A stretch of DNA of 64,000 bases from Mycobacterium sp. (GCF_002863225.1 NZ_PKEK01000036.1:25181-89180); one strand, 5' to 3'; shown: positions 1-8,036, counted from the first letter of the stretch. Notes: generated by a model from the sequence alone, not told the origin. A program made the numbers and translations.

Positions 1-2173
1 GTGTGGTCAAGTCGAGGGTGTCCAGCAGTTCGTCCAGCGGCACCGCCGGCGGTCGGGGGAGACCCGAGTATTGGTTGGCGCCAGTGTAAGTGATGACCAG
101 CTTCTCGGTGGCCGCGCCGATAGCGTCGAGCAGCAATTGTCGATCCTCAGAACGGATGTCGCGCTCACCGGTCATCGGATCGCGGGCCAGCGTGTCGTCA
201 CCGTCGACCACGCCGAGGCGCGGGAAGACGCCGTCGTCGAGACCCACCAGGCAGACCACCCGGTGCGGCACCGACCGCATCGGCACCATCGTGCACACCG
301 TCAGCGTTCCAGTGCGGAAGTTGGCCCGAGTCGGGCGACCGGCCAGGTGCTGGTCGAGCAATGCCCGGATGTCGGGTAGCCGCAGTGTCGTGTCGCCGCG
401 AGAACCGGCTTGCTCCAACACTTCTGCGAACTCGCGCTCGACCTGACGGGTCTGCCAGGCATCAGCGTCGCTGGTGCGCGTCAAAGAGCTGATGCCCTCG
501 GCCAAGCCGGTGAGCCAATCGCGGAGCGGTCGTGCACCGGACAACGCGTTGGCTGTCCTTTCGAGTCGGCAAACGAATTCGGCCAGCTGGCCAGCCAACT
601 CGACCTTATTGCTGCCGACGTCGTCGAGCGGCAGCGTGTTGTCGATCCAGGCGTGTGCGTCGTCGGACATCGCGACGCCCGCAAGAATTCGATCGATACC
701 GAAACGCCATGTGTTGTGGACGAAGTCGACGTGGTAGGGCTTGCGATGTTCGCGGTCGAAGCCCCACCGAATGTTCGCCTGCCGCACCCATCGGGTGATC
801 GACTCCAAGTCGTCATCGGCAAAGCCGAACCGGGCTCGTACCGGTGCGGCTTCCGCGATGTTGAGCACCTCGCTGGCCGTCACCCGGCCGTCGGCCAACG
901 CGAGCAATTGTGCGGCCAGGGACAGCAGCGGATTGGTCTGAATTAGTGACCGGTCGGCGAGCTTGACCCGCAGCCGGTGAGCCGGGTGGGCGCCGTGCAC
1001 CACGTCGCCGAGTCCGAAGTCAGCGACGATCAGCGGTGCATACGTCTCGATGTCCGGGCACATCACCAAGATGTCACGCGGCTGCAAGGTGGGATCGTCT
1101 TGCAGCAGACCGAGCAGGACTTCGCGCAGCACATCGACCTGACGGGCCGGGCCGTGGCAGCTGTGCACCTGCACTGAGCGATCATCCGCGACGTGCGTAC
1201 GTCCTTGTGGCCGAACAGCATTGGCGGCAATGTCGGACTGCAGCCAACCCAGAAGTGTCTCCGAATGGTTCCCGCTGGGCAGGTATTCGTCGGTGTGTAC
1301 CTCGGAGGGCAGGCTGCGTTGTAGTTCCCGGAGGTCACGGCCGAGCGTGGCTAGCAGCGGATGGTCGACCTCGCGGTGGCTGGCGTCGTCGCGCCGCGGG
1401 ATGGAACCCCGATGAATGGCGAGCTTCTGCCACAGCGCGTCGCTGGGGTGAGGGAGCCACAGATGCAGGTCGTGGTGGGTCGACACCGCCTGCAACAGCT
1501 CGATGTCGGTCGAGGCGAGCCGGGTGTGCCCGAACAGCGATAGCCGCGCAGGCAGGTCGCTCGGTCCCTCTTGTAGCCGCGACACGGTCTTCTGCTGGCG
1601 GATGTGTGGGGGATCGGCGTCGATACGTTCGACGAGCGCGCGCCACAGCTCGGGCTGCCAATGCAGGTCGTCGTCGACGCCTTTTGCGCTGCCTTCGAAC
1701 CAGTCGATCAGCAGTTGCGGCCGTTGTCGAGCGTAGGAGGCGAACAGTCCGGCGAGTCGCCGCGCGACCGAATACCGTCGGCCCCTTCGCAACTCGGCTT
1801 CATCGCCTGCATCGAATTGGCCGAGGTGCCTGGCCAGGATCGCGCACCACGGCTGGTCGAGCGAGCCGTCGATCGTCTCGATCAGCGGCCACGTCATTGC
1901 GTCCGGTGACCAGGGATCGTCGTCGACCGTGCCAGTGATCTCCGCGATCAGCGAGCCCGGGCTCCGGAACGCTATTCCCGCACACACCCCGTCGCCGTTA
2001 CCGCCGGCGCCCAGGATGTGTGACAGCCGCTGACTCAGCCAGCGTTCGACACCGCGGGCCGGCACCAGGACGAGTTCCTCGGCGAACGGATCCGGCAGCG
2101 GACTCGCCAGCAACGCGCCCAGACCGTTCGCTAGCTGGTCAGGGCGCTCGGCACGGTGGACGTGGAGTGCCAT
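1..2173 (-). CDS. recC: RecC, exodeoxyribonuclease V gamma subunit (3' end outside window)
   Basis: RecC is the Chi-recognising scaffold subunit of the RecBCD helicase-nuclease that processes double-strand DNA ends; in mycobacteria RecBCD mainly serves single-strand annealing. Reading the minus strand from the ATG at 2173 gives an uninterrupted frame to the window edge. The N-terminus (MALHVHRAERPDQLANGLG) followed by LVPARGVERWLSQRLS is the typical RecC start, and the later segment VHSCHGPARQVDVLREVLLG matches the RecC motif before its helicase-like core. RecC proteins are usually about 1,100 residues, so the first two thirds (about 724 codons) are visible. The rest, and recB, would lie left of the window. 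The frame looks intact. Confidence 0.93.
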   Translation of the reverse strand, partial: MALHVHRAERPDQLANGLGALLASPLPDPFAEELVLVPARGVERWLSQRLSHILGAGGNGDGVCAGIAFRSPGSLIAEITGTVDDDPWSPDAMTWPLIETIDGSLDQPWCAILARHLGQFDAGDEAELRRGRRYSVARRLAGLFASYARQRPQLLIDWFEGSAKGVDDDLHWQPELWRALVERIDADPPHIRQQKTVSRLQEGPSDLPARLSLFGHTRLASTDIELLQAVSTHHDLHLWLPHPSDALWQKLAIHRGSIPRRDDASHREVDHPLLATLGRDLRELQRSLPSEVHTDEYLPSGNHSETLLGWLQSDIAANAVRPQGRTHVADDRSVQVHSCHGPARQVDVLREVLLGLLQDDPTLQPRDILVMCPDIETYAPLIVADFGLGDVVHGAHPAHRLRVKLADRSLIQTNPLLSLAAQLLALADGRVTASEVLNIAEAAPVRARFGFADDDLESITRWVRQANIRWGFDREHRKPYHVDFVHNTWRFGIDRILAGVAMSDDAHAWIDNTLPLDDVGSNKVELAGQLAEFVCRLERTANALSGARPLRDWLTGLAEGISSLTRTSDADAWQTRQVEREFAEVLEQAGSRGDTTLRLPDIRALLDQHLAGRPTRANFRTGTLTVCTMVPMRSVPHRVVCLVGLDDGVFPRLGVVDGDDTLARDPMTGERDIRSEDRQLLLDAIGAATEKLVITYTGANQYSGLPRPPAVPLDELLDTLDLTT

Positions 2174-2224
2174 CAGTGGCCACCCTAGGGCCGAGCGTGA
2201 GGTGAGGTGGCGGGATTAGGCAAA

Positions 2225-2251
2225 TTGTCGTACCAACGTACTAAACGACAA
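2225..2251. promoter_or_regulatory. Inverted repeat upstream of recC
   Basis: TTGTCGT (2225-2231) and ACGACAA (2245-2251) form a perfect 7-bp inverted repeat around a 13-nt AT-richer centre, about 50 bp before the recC ATG. The stretch 2174-2264 is the only gap between the vWA gene and recC, so the recC promoter may lie here. It could be an operator or a weak hairpin. It matches only part of the PafBC-type DNA-damage motif and has no clear SOS box. Confidence 0.35.
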
Positions 2252-2264
2252 ATAGGAGCTCGGC

Positions 2265-2909
2265 TCACTCATCTGCCGAGGTTCTACGCTGCATGTCGGT
2301 GAACTCAGGCATGGCGGCGGCTGGGTTGATCAGGCGGGCGTCGCGGTAGCCGCGGACGTTGCCTGACGCCGCCATCATCGCTTCACGGGACTTGCCCTTC
2401 GCGTAGGTCATAGCGTTCGACTCTTTGACGCCCAAGCCCTTGCCGACTTCGACAGCGTCCTGATCGGCACCCATGTAGAGAAATTCCCATCCATGGTCGT
2501 TCGTTTGTTGCTCCACAAGGGCTTTGATGTCTGGTTGCCGCCATTCGCGGCTGGCGTTCTCCAAACCGTCGGTCATGATTGCCACGACGACCGTGCCGGG
2601 CTTGTTCTCCTCGGGCAGAGCGTTGATTTCGGCGGCAGTGTCTGTGATGAGCTTGCCCATCGAGTCGTGTAGCGCTGTCATGCCGCGCGGAAACAACGCC
2701 AGCGGGGGCACCTGTCCGATGGCGATGCCGCGGTAGACCACTTCGTACTCGTTGTCGAACTGCGCCAGCGTCGCGGTGCACAGCCCTTCGCCAGCGCGCT
2801 GCTCGTTGACGAAGGCCTCGAAGCCGCCGATGACATCGGACGCGATGGATTGCATCGACCCGGAGCGGTCAAGTAGGAACACCAGGTGGGTGAGGTTCGG
2901 GTTTGACAT
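2265..2909 (-). CDS. von Willebrand factor A (vWA) domain protein
   Basis: A 214-residue single-domain vWA protein. The metal-ion-dependent adhesion site is complete: DRSGSM near residues 14-19 gives DxSxS, the threonine sits in PRGMTALHD, and the second aspartate in IMTDGLENASRE. There is no signal peptide or membrane segment, so it is probably cytoplasmic. Stand-alone bacterial vWA proteins often act as Mg2+-dependent adaptors in stress or chaperone-like systems; the partner here is not known. It follows a 126-residue protein by 20 bp and should share its transcript, which starts at the promoter near 3316-3354. Family assignment is firm, function open. Confidence 0.88.
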   Translation of the reverse strand: MSNPNLTHLVFLLDRSGSMQSIASDVIGGFEAFVNEQRAGEGLCTATLAQFDNEYEVVYRGIAIGQVPPLALFPRGMTALHDSMGKLITDTAAEINALPEENKPGTVVVAIMTDGLENASREWRQPDIKALVEQQTNDHGWEFLYMGADQDAVEVGKGLGVKESNAMTYAKGKSREAMMAASGNVRGYRDARLINPAAAMPEFTDMQRRTSADE

Positions 2910-2929
2910 GAGTGATCCTTTCCAGATCG

Positions 2930-3310
2930 CTAGGAGGGATTGGCTTTTCGGCGCGGTTTGAATCGCATCGGCTCAGGAGGTGCTGCTGCCGGCGGCGGTT
3001 GGCGGGAGTACTTGTCTTGGCGGGCGCGTTTGACATCGTCGGCCTTCACGCGACCTGGCGACGTCGAGTACGGGCCCAGTCTGGCCGTGTTGGCCAGCCG
3101 TGGCCCGACCGCATTTTCAGTGAGGCCGGCGTGCTTGCCGGCTGCCGCGATCGACAACTCGTCGTCGACAACAGCGCTGGCAAGCCGCTCGTCGAGTAGT
3201 CGGCCGACCTCGTCGAGGATCGACCGAAGGTGTTGCAGTACTTGGGCAGTGGACCCGGCAGATTCCGCTTGGTCGAGAAGCGAACGGATGAGCTTGTATT
3301 GGTCGGACAT
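2930..3310 (-). CDS. Small helical protein, possible DNA-binding regulator of the vWA operon
   Basis: A 126-residue protein not recognised as a named family. Residues 1-45 are predicted to form amphipathic helices (LIRSLLDQAESAGSTAQVL, then a Leu/Glu-rich helix). Residues 50-80 contain a helix-turn-helix-like run (LSIAAAGKHAGLTENAVGPR), and the C-terminus is basic and proline-rich, ending KPRRKANPS. It is first in an operon with the vWA gene. The start is an ATG at 3310 only five bases after a TACAGT -10 element, so the transcript is probably leaderless. Two 15-bp palindromes overlap that promoter, and this protein is the obvious candidate to bind them; that is inference. Confidence 0.75.
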   Translation of the reverse strand: MSDQYKLIRSLLDQAESAGSTAQVLQHLRSILDEVGRLLDERLASAVVDDELSIAAAGKHAGLTENAVGPRLANTARLGPYSTSPGRVKADDVKRARQDKYSRQPPPAAAPPEPMRFKPRRKANPS

Positions 3311-3315
3311 ATGCC

Positions 3316-3354
3316 ACTGTACCGCACAATGTGCGGAGTCCGCAATAACTGCGG
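3316..3354 (-). promoter_or_regulatory. Leaderless promoter with two tandem palindromic operators
   Basis: On the minus strand TTGCGG (3345-3340), an 18-nt spacer and TACAGT (3321-3316) form a promoter whose -10 box ends five bases before the ATG at 3310. Two 15-bp palindromes of the form CCGCA-N5-TGCGG lie at 3322-3336 and 3340-3354, separated by three bases. One fills the spacer and the other covers the -35 box, a typical arrangement for repression. Confidence 0.6.
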
Positions 3355-3418
3355 ATAGGGAATCTGACGACGCCCCGTGCGCGGCTCAGTTGTGCCAGGT
3401 GCCCGGGATGAAAAGTCT

Positions 3419-4384
3419 CTAACCATTAACGGCCAAGCCTTTCCTGATGGACCTGTTGTACTCGCCGGCGAACGCCTCCGCGAGATTGAAGGCACGCTGT
3501 TCGTACTCGTCAGGCGTCAGATCGTTCGGATGCGCGGCTCGACGCCGGGCGAGGCGAGCCAGCGCGTCGGCACCCTCGTTCAACGGCTCACCTTGGTGGC
3601 CACGCGCCCACACCAGCGTCAACCGCTCTCGTTCCGCGTACATCATCTGCTGACCGATCACCAAATCGGTAAGCACACCCTTCGCGTGAAACCGTTGGCA
3701 GCGGTGGGGAATACCGTCGCAGCCTCTCATCCAATTCGTGGCCATCTCGATCGCTGACTTGCTGTCGCTCCGGAGCGTCAGCGGCCGGTCCCGCAAACTG
3801 CTGACCGCGTCGACGATCGCCCGCAATTCGGACACGAGTACGGGTTCAGAACCGTGCATGTAAGTTCTGTGCCGGCGCCCCTTAAGCCCGTATTGACCGT
3901 CGGCCGCCAGCCACCCGCTGCCGGTGTAACTTTGACGAACCGAGCCATCGGTGGCGACGGTCAGCGGTGACGTGTCGGGCGGTCCTGACGCGACTTCTTC
4001 ACTGAGATCTGTCAATGCATTTTGGGCGGCCTCCATCAACGCCAGGTTGCTAATCCCGGGCCACTCGATCGACGCGCCCGGCAGTAGGCCGGCGATCTCA
4101 TCCTGATAGCGCCATAACGAACTCGTCGCCCGGACCGATACCAGAAAGCGGATCCGGGCCGTGCCGGCCAACTCGGCGCGAATGGCGGCAATTGCGTCCA
4201 GAATTGCCGATTCCTTGCTCGACGTCGCGACCGTGCCGGACCAGCTTCGATTAGTGCCGACCGCTCGGTACTGGAATGCGTTGCCTCTGCGGTGGCAGGA
4301 GGTGGCGATCGCGATCGCTGCGATTGGCGTTGGGGGCGGGGTGGCGACATCGATGCGGCGCGGGCGTGCCTGCGGCTTCGGCAT
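3419..4384 (-). CDS. RNase H fold protein with intact C-terminal RNase HI domain
   Basis: A 321-residue protein. The C-terminal half has a complete RNase HI active site: D146 in VATDGSV, E186 in VSELRAI, D207 in LRSDSKSAI, and H263/D273 in ARGHQGEPLNEGADALARLA. It should cut RNA in RNA-DNA hybrids with divalent metal. The N-terminal half (about residues 20-125) repeats the same secondary-structure order (AAIAIATS, then KESAILDAIAAIRAEL, then RIRFLVSV) without the acidic residues and looks like a degenerate second RNase H lobe (inference). The start at 4384 is preferred because AGGAGGGAG lies eight bases upstream; a start at 4429 would lack that. It is monocistronic and separate from the usual housekeeping RNase H genes. 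Confidence 0.85.
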   Translation of the reverse strand: MPKPQARPRRIDVATPPPTPIAAIAIATSCHRRGNAFQYRAVGTNRSWSGTVATSSKESAILDAIAAIRAELAGTARIRFLVSVRATSSLWRYQDEIAGLLPGASIEWPGISNLALMEAAQNALTDLSEEVASGPPDTSPLTVATDGSVRQSYTGSGWLAADGQYGLKGRRHRTYMHGSEPVLVSELRAIVDAVSSLRDRPLTLRSDSKSAIEMATNWMRGCDGIPHRCQRFHAKGVLTDLVIGQQMMYAERERLTLVWARGHQGEPLNEGADALARLARRRAAHPNDLTPDEYEQRAFNLAEAFAGEYNRSIRKGLAVNG

Positions 4385-4576
4385 GTTCGCTCTCCCTCCT
4401 GCTTCGCCAAGTACGTTGATAGTGGGCATATCTCGTAGTTTTCTTAATCCATTTCAGTGGTCGGCGCGTGGTGCACCGACGCGCGTGCTGCTTTGTTGCC
4501 GGTGACGATAGAACTGCGCACCGACAACAGCTGGCCACGTCGTACCCCTGTGTCAGAGTGAGACCGAAAGGAGTCG

Positions 4577-5182
4577 ATGATGACCAGCCAGACAAAGTCA
4601 CCGCGTCTCACGCAGCGATTTGATGCCGCCCTTACTTACGCGGCAGAAAAGCATCGCGAACAGTCGCGAAAGGGTGGGGATATCCCGTATCTGGGTCACC
4701 TGCTGTCGGTCGCGGGTTACGTGATCGAAGCGGACGGAACAGAAGACCAGGCCATTGCCGCATTGCTGCACGACACTGCCGAAGATCAAGGCGGCGAGCC
4801 GACGCTAGCGGAGATCCGGAAAAGGTTCGGCGACGAGGTTGCGTCGATCGTCAAGGAGTGCAGCGACACCGTTCTTACACCCAAGCCGCCTTGGCGTGAG
4901 CGTAAGGAGAGCTATATCAACCACCTCGCCGGGGCGTCCGACAGTGCGGTTCTCGTATCGCTGGCCGACAAGCTGAACAATGCGCACGCGATCTTGCGGG
5001 ACTTTCGAATGCGCGGCAGTGATCTGTGGCAGCGGTTCAGCGTCAAGGATCCGTCGGAGCACCTTTGGTACTACACGTCGCTGCTGGCGGTTTATCGCGA
5101 GCGCTTCCCGAACAGCTGGTTGGCTGATGAGCTTGGCGAGGTGATCGGCTCGCTGGAATACGAGCTGAGTCAGTCGGCTTAG
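4577..5182 (+). CDS. HD-domain phosphohydrolase (SpoT-HD/MESH1-like)
   Basis: A 201-residue HD-superfamily hydrolase. Metal ligands are visible as His in YLGHLLSV, the HD pair in ALLHDTAED and Asp in SLADKLNNAH, the arrangement of the hydrolase half of RelA/SpoT and of small alarmone or nucleotide hydrolases of the MESH1 type. A (p)ppGpp or related nucleotide substrate is inferred, not shown. There is no synthetase, TGS or ACT domain. AAAGGAG precedes two adjacent ATGs; the second (4580) has the better spacing of six bases, so the start may be one codon later. It reads divergently from the RNase H gene and in the same direction as the nitroreductase. Confidence 0.82.
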   Translation: MMTSQTKSPRLTQRFDAALTYAAEKHREQSRKGGDIPYLGHLLSVAGYVIEADGTEDQAIAALLHDTAEDQGGEPTLAEIRKRFGDEVASIVKECSDTVLTPKPPWRERKESYINHLAGASDSAVLVSLADKLNNAHAILRDFRMRGSDLWQRFSVKDPSEHLWYYTSLLAVYRERFPNSWLADELGEVIGSLEYELSQSA

Positions 5183-5221
5183 CTTTGGGTAAGTAGCGGC
5201 AGTGACGAGGGAGGGAATGCG

Positions 5222-5737
5222 ATGGAGACCTGGGATGCGATCACAGCCCGACGCAATGTCCGCGAGTACACGGAGCAGCTCGTTTCAGAGTCGGACCTGA
5301 ACCGCATCGCCGAGGCCGGCTGGCGGGCGCCGTCGGCGAAGAACCGCCAAGCCTGGGATTTCGTCGTCGTCACCAACAAAGAACACTTGCAGGAGCTGTC
5401 CACGGTCTGGCGCGGCGCCGGCCACATCGCGGGGGCGGCGGCCGCGATCGCCCTCGTCATCCCGGAACCGCCGGACGAGCGACGCAGAGTCACCGACCAG
5501 TACGACGTCGGGCAGGCGACCATGGCGATGATGATCGCGGCCACCGACCTCGGCATCGGGACCGGCCACTCGTCGGTGGGGGAGCAGGACAAAGCCCGCG
5601 CCATTCTGGGTGTGCCCGAGGGCTACGAAGTGGCCTATCTACTCGGCGTCGGGTATCCGGCGGACCGGCCGCTCAAGCCGATCCGTAAACCGAATCGTCG
5701 ACCGTTCGAAGAGGTTGTGCACCAGGAACATTGGTGA
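5222..5737 (+). CDS. Nitroreductase family oxidoreductase
   Basis: A 171-residue flavin-dependent nitroreductase-fold protein. The N-terminal pattern METWDAITARRNVREYTEQ and the following WRAPSAKNRQAWDFVVV are the FMN-phosphate and isoalloxazine contacts of this family; the closing YLLGVGYPADRP is also typical. Members reduce nitro compounds, quinones or unsaturated bonds with NAD(P)H; the physiological substrate is not predictable. It lies 39 bp after the HD hydrolase gene and may be cotranscribed. Length is near the short end of the family (usually 170-220). Confidence 0.9.
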   Translation: METWDAITARRNVREYTEQLVSESDLNRIAEAGWRAPSAKNRQAWDFVVVTNKEHLQELSTVWRGAGHIAGAAAAIALVIPEPPDERRRVTDQYDVGQATMAMMIAATDLGIGTGHSSVGEQDKARAILGVPEGYEVAYLLGVGYPADRPLKPIRKPNRRPFEEVVHQEHW

Positions 5738-5786
5738 TCGTCTGACTCGGTTCATCCGATGGGTGCAACCGTTCACGGTGCTGTAA

Positions 5787-6080
5787 TTAATTCTCGTATA
5801 GCTGTGTGTATGCGTCTTGAGCGACTGCGCGCAGCTGGTCGTCATCCAAGCCGCCCACCTTTTCGCGCAACTCGGGGTCAGCAACGTAGTCGTCGATAGC
5901 GAAGAACAGGTTTTCAAGCACCTGAAATTCTCGGCGTGGAGCTCGGTCCGTGTCATTCTTGAAGACCCGCAGATATTGCGACTCGAAGCTATGGGCAGGC
6001 AACCGCCCACTGACGAAATCCGAAATGAGGTCCCGGTACTTATCGATCTTCCCGGCCTCACCTACGCCGTCGGACGACAT
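5787..6080 (-). CDS. Colicin-D-immunity-like protein
   Basis: A 97-residue acidic helical protein. The sequence IDKYRDLISDFVSGRLPAHSF, then QYLRVFKN, LENLFFAIDDYV and GLDDDQLRAVAQDAY follow the pattern of the colicin-immunity family (bacterial self-protective, ColD-immunity-like), which binds and blocks tRNase-type toxins. The ATG at 6080 was chosen because AAGGA lies upstream; a GTG at 6110 would add ten residues but has no ribosome site. It is the last gene of a minus-strand run that begins with the EspC-like/barnase toxin pair. No cognate colicin-type toxin domain is visible in the window, so it is an orphan immunity gene or protects against toxins of neighbours (inference). Confidence 0.72.
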   Translation of the reverse strand: MSSDGVGEAGKIDKYRDLISDFVSGRLPAHSFESQYLRVFKNDTDRAPRREFQVLENLFFAIDDYVADPELREKVGGLDDDQLRAVAQDAYTQLYEN

Positions 6081-6127
6081 CAGCCACTGATCCTTAGCTA
6101 CGAGTTGCACCGACGGCGGTCAAGTCT

Positions 6128-7147
6128 TCAGCGGCGCCAATTGTCGGCGATCGTCTGCATCGACGCATCGATATGCCCGTGGCTGACCAGTCGAACATCC
6201 AGTCCCGCGTGCTCCACGATGCCAAGTGACCGGACGATGGCGTCGTCGATCCAGGCGTCGTCGTTGCCGAAGACGCCACCGCCTAATCTGGTGAGGAGCA
6301 AGGTGTTGGATCCGCCCGCGGTTGCCTGCTCGACCGCCGCCAACATGGTTGCTTCGTAGGCTGCTTCCAGAATTATTCGGGCGAACGTCTCCCAGCTCGA
6401 GCGCGGACCGCCGCCGTAGGTGACGGGCAGAGCCGAGCAGAATGCCTGCGAAACATGTTGGCCGCGAGGCGCCCCGACCGCGGTTACTTCCACGTTGCGA
6501 TGCAAACCGACAGCGAGCTTGCTGCGCAACCTGTCGCGAAAAGCCTCGTCGTCGTTCGCAATGAGGTCGTCAATCGCTTGCAAGCCGGTCGGGGTACATA
6601 GCGCGTAGCCATTGCGCATCGTCCACAGCTCGGTCACTGGCCGGTCGAGTTGAGTGGCCAACGCCGTGCCGATATCGGCGAGCCCGTCGAGCTGGCGATC
6701 GTGTGTCTGACCCGTCTGTCCGTCGACGGGGACGAGGTAATTTCGGTAAATGGTGGCGGCGCCTGCCGCGATCGCACAAGTGGGTCCCTGCGTGTGGTCG
6801 AAGGCGTAGCGCGCAACCCCTTCTTCGGGCGTGATGTTCGGCCCCGTCATCTCCAACAGGTTGAACTGCGATGCGACCTGAAACAGCGCCCGACTGTATT
6901 CCGGGAGTATGTGAAGTTCCCCAACATCGGCGGCGATGCACTGGACGGTTGTGCGTTCGCCGTCAGGCAGGTTGACCCGTTCCCGCAACTCGCTTAACGG
7001 CGTCAGGGTCAAAGTGCCAATGCCGTAACGCTTGTCGCTGGCGGTCGATACCAGCTGGTCGCCATCGACGGTGAGTCGTTCCTGAGTGGTCCGGTAATCG
7101 CGCTCTTGGAACCCGGTGAGGTTCTCGAACCAGTCGGATGATGCCAT
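6128..7147 (-). CDS. Uncharacterised protein, possibly macro/PARG-like fold
   Basis: A 339-residue soluble protein I cannot place in a named family with certainty. It opens with SDWFENLTGFQERDYRTT, has a conserved-looking block FQVASQFNLLEM (about residues 105-116), another GPTCAIAAGAATIYRNY, and ends with LLLTRLGGGVFGNDDAWI before a final beta-helix unit. The order Phe/Asn-rich strand, mixed core, then a glycine-rich LGGGxFGN strand-loop resembles ADP-ribose-binding macro or poly(ADP-ribose) glycohydrolase-like folds; this is a weak inference. The start at 7147 has GGGAGGA eight bases upstream. It sits inside the toxin/immunity run, between a 99-residue protein and the colicin-immunity-like gene. 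Confidence 0.6.
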   Translation of the reverse strand: MASSDWFENLTGFQERDYRTTQERLTVDGDQLVSTASDKRYGIGTLTLTPLSELRERVNLPDGERTTVQCIAADVGELHILPEYSRALFQVASQFNLLEMTGPNITPEEGVARYAFDHTQGPTCAIAAGAATIYRNYLVPVDGQTGQTHDRQLDGLADIGTALATQLDRPVTELWTMRNGYALCTPTGLQAIDDLIANDDEAFRDRLRSKLAVGLHRNVEVTAVGAPRGQHVSQAFCSALPVTYGGGPRSSWETFARIILEAAYEATMLAAVEQATAGGSNTLLLTRLGGGVFGNDDAWIDDAIVRSLGIVEHAGLDVRLVSHGHIDASMQTIADNWRR

Positions 7148-7234
7148 GCGACGAATCCTCCCAGCAGTCATAGCAGATTGCGGATCAGCCGATGAGGCTG
7201 TCCAGCAACCAGATTCGGGTGCGGCGCGCGCTCA

Positions 7235-7534
7235 TCAGGATGTCGGCCACACCTCGAAGTAAGTGGTCACGGCGCGTTCCACCGCCAACCCATGCTCGTC
7301 AGGCATCCAATCTTCGCCCATGCTCGCGACTATGGCGGTTGCCAGCAGAGCGTTAACTGCGGAGCTCTGCTCCACGCTAGGAATTCGTGCCGCGCGAAGC
7401 TCGGCTAGTAGGCCAGGATCGCGACGATTCAACTCGTCCACAATCACGGCGTGTGCCTCTGCCGGAAGAGCGTCCAGGACGTTGATCTCGACCTGCCGCG
7501 GATCGTCGCCGGCGTGGCCATTGTCTGTCGGCAT
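7235..7534 (-). CDS. Small acidic hypothetical protein in toxin-immunity locus
   Basis: A 99-residue acidic, mostly helical protein of unknown family. Notable segments are VEINVLDALPAEAHAVIVDE, NRRDPGLLAELRAA and a C-terminal ERAVTTYFEVW. Its start lies four bases after the barstar stop codon, so the two are almost certainly translated from one message. Size, charge and position fit a second immunity protein or a toxin accessory factor, but nothing in the sequence proves it. An 87-bp gap separates it from the next gene in the run. Confidence 0.6.
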   Translation of the reverse strand: MPTDNGHAGDDPRQVEINVLDALPAEAHAVIVDELNRRDPGLLAELRAARIPSVEQSSAVNALLATAIVASMGEDWMPDEHGLAVERAVTTYFEVWPTS

Positions 7535-7538
7535 GAAT

Positions 7539-8036
7539 TCACGCCGTCACAGCTGCGACGGGGACGTCGACACTCAGCCAGCGTTCATGAATCTCCTCCA
7601 GACGATCAAGGGGGGCTGAGAGCAGCAGGCCGAAGGCTGCCGGCGGGCTAGCCTCGTCGCGGTAGTAATCACGGTAGAACGGCATGCATTTCGCGAACCA
7701 GGAGAAAGCGTCGGGCTGGTCAATCAGGATCAAGTGCGCGTCGGTGATACGAGTGAAATAGCCCGGCGCAGGCGGCTTTCCGCTCGCGGTATTGATCATG
7801 TTGTCGAGGTCGCGCATGAAGTCATCAAAGGCGTGCGAATTGCGGCCAAACCATGGTGGGAAGTGCCAAGCCTCGGCGAAGGCGTCGTAAAGCGCATCGA
7901 GCGTCCTAATTTGCGCGCCATCGATCGTTCGTAGCTCGAAACCAACTGGAAGCGTGGTCATCGGGTGTACCTGGGGGCTGGTGCCAACGCAGGGGCCGTG
8001 TCTACCGGCTTGCTCAATGAATGATTTCAGGTTCAT
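7539..8036 (-). CDS. Barstar-family RNase inhibitor (immunity protein)
   Basis: A 165-residue barstar-fold protein. After about 35 N-terminal residues the core reads IDGAQIRTLDALYDAFAEAW, then FPPWFGRNSHAFDDFMRDLD, which is the barstar signature (the helix and acidic Asp/Glu residues that plug the barnase active site). Barstar itself is about 90 residues; this one has an extra N-terminal segment and a longer tail. It starts nine bases after the stop codon of the barnase-type toxin gene and should neutralise it in the cytoplasm. An upstream AGAAGA serves as ribosome site. The internal ATG before TTLPVGFELR is an alternative start. Confidence 0.88.
   Translation of the reverse strand: MNLKSFIEQAGRHGPCVGTSPQVHPMTTLPVGFELRTIDGAQIRTLDALYDAFAEAWHFPPWFGRNSHAFDDFMRDLDNMINTASGKPPAPGYFTRITDAHLILIDQPDAFSWFAKCMPFYRDYYRDEASPPAAFGLLLSAPLDRLEEIHERWLSVDVPVAAVTA

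Noticed and set aside
2225..2251. PafBC/RecA-NDp DNA-damage promoter for recC
   Set aside because: Only TTGTCG of the upstream motif fits and no TANNNT element lies at the required distance; kept as a plain inverted repeat.
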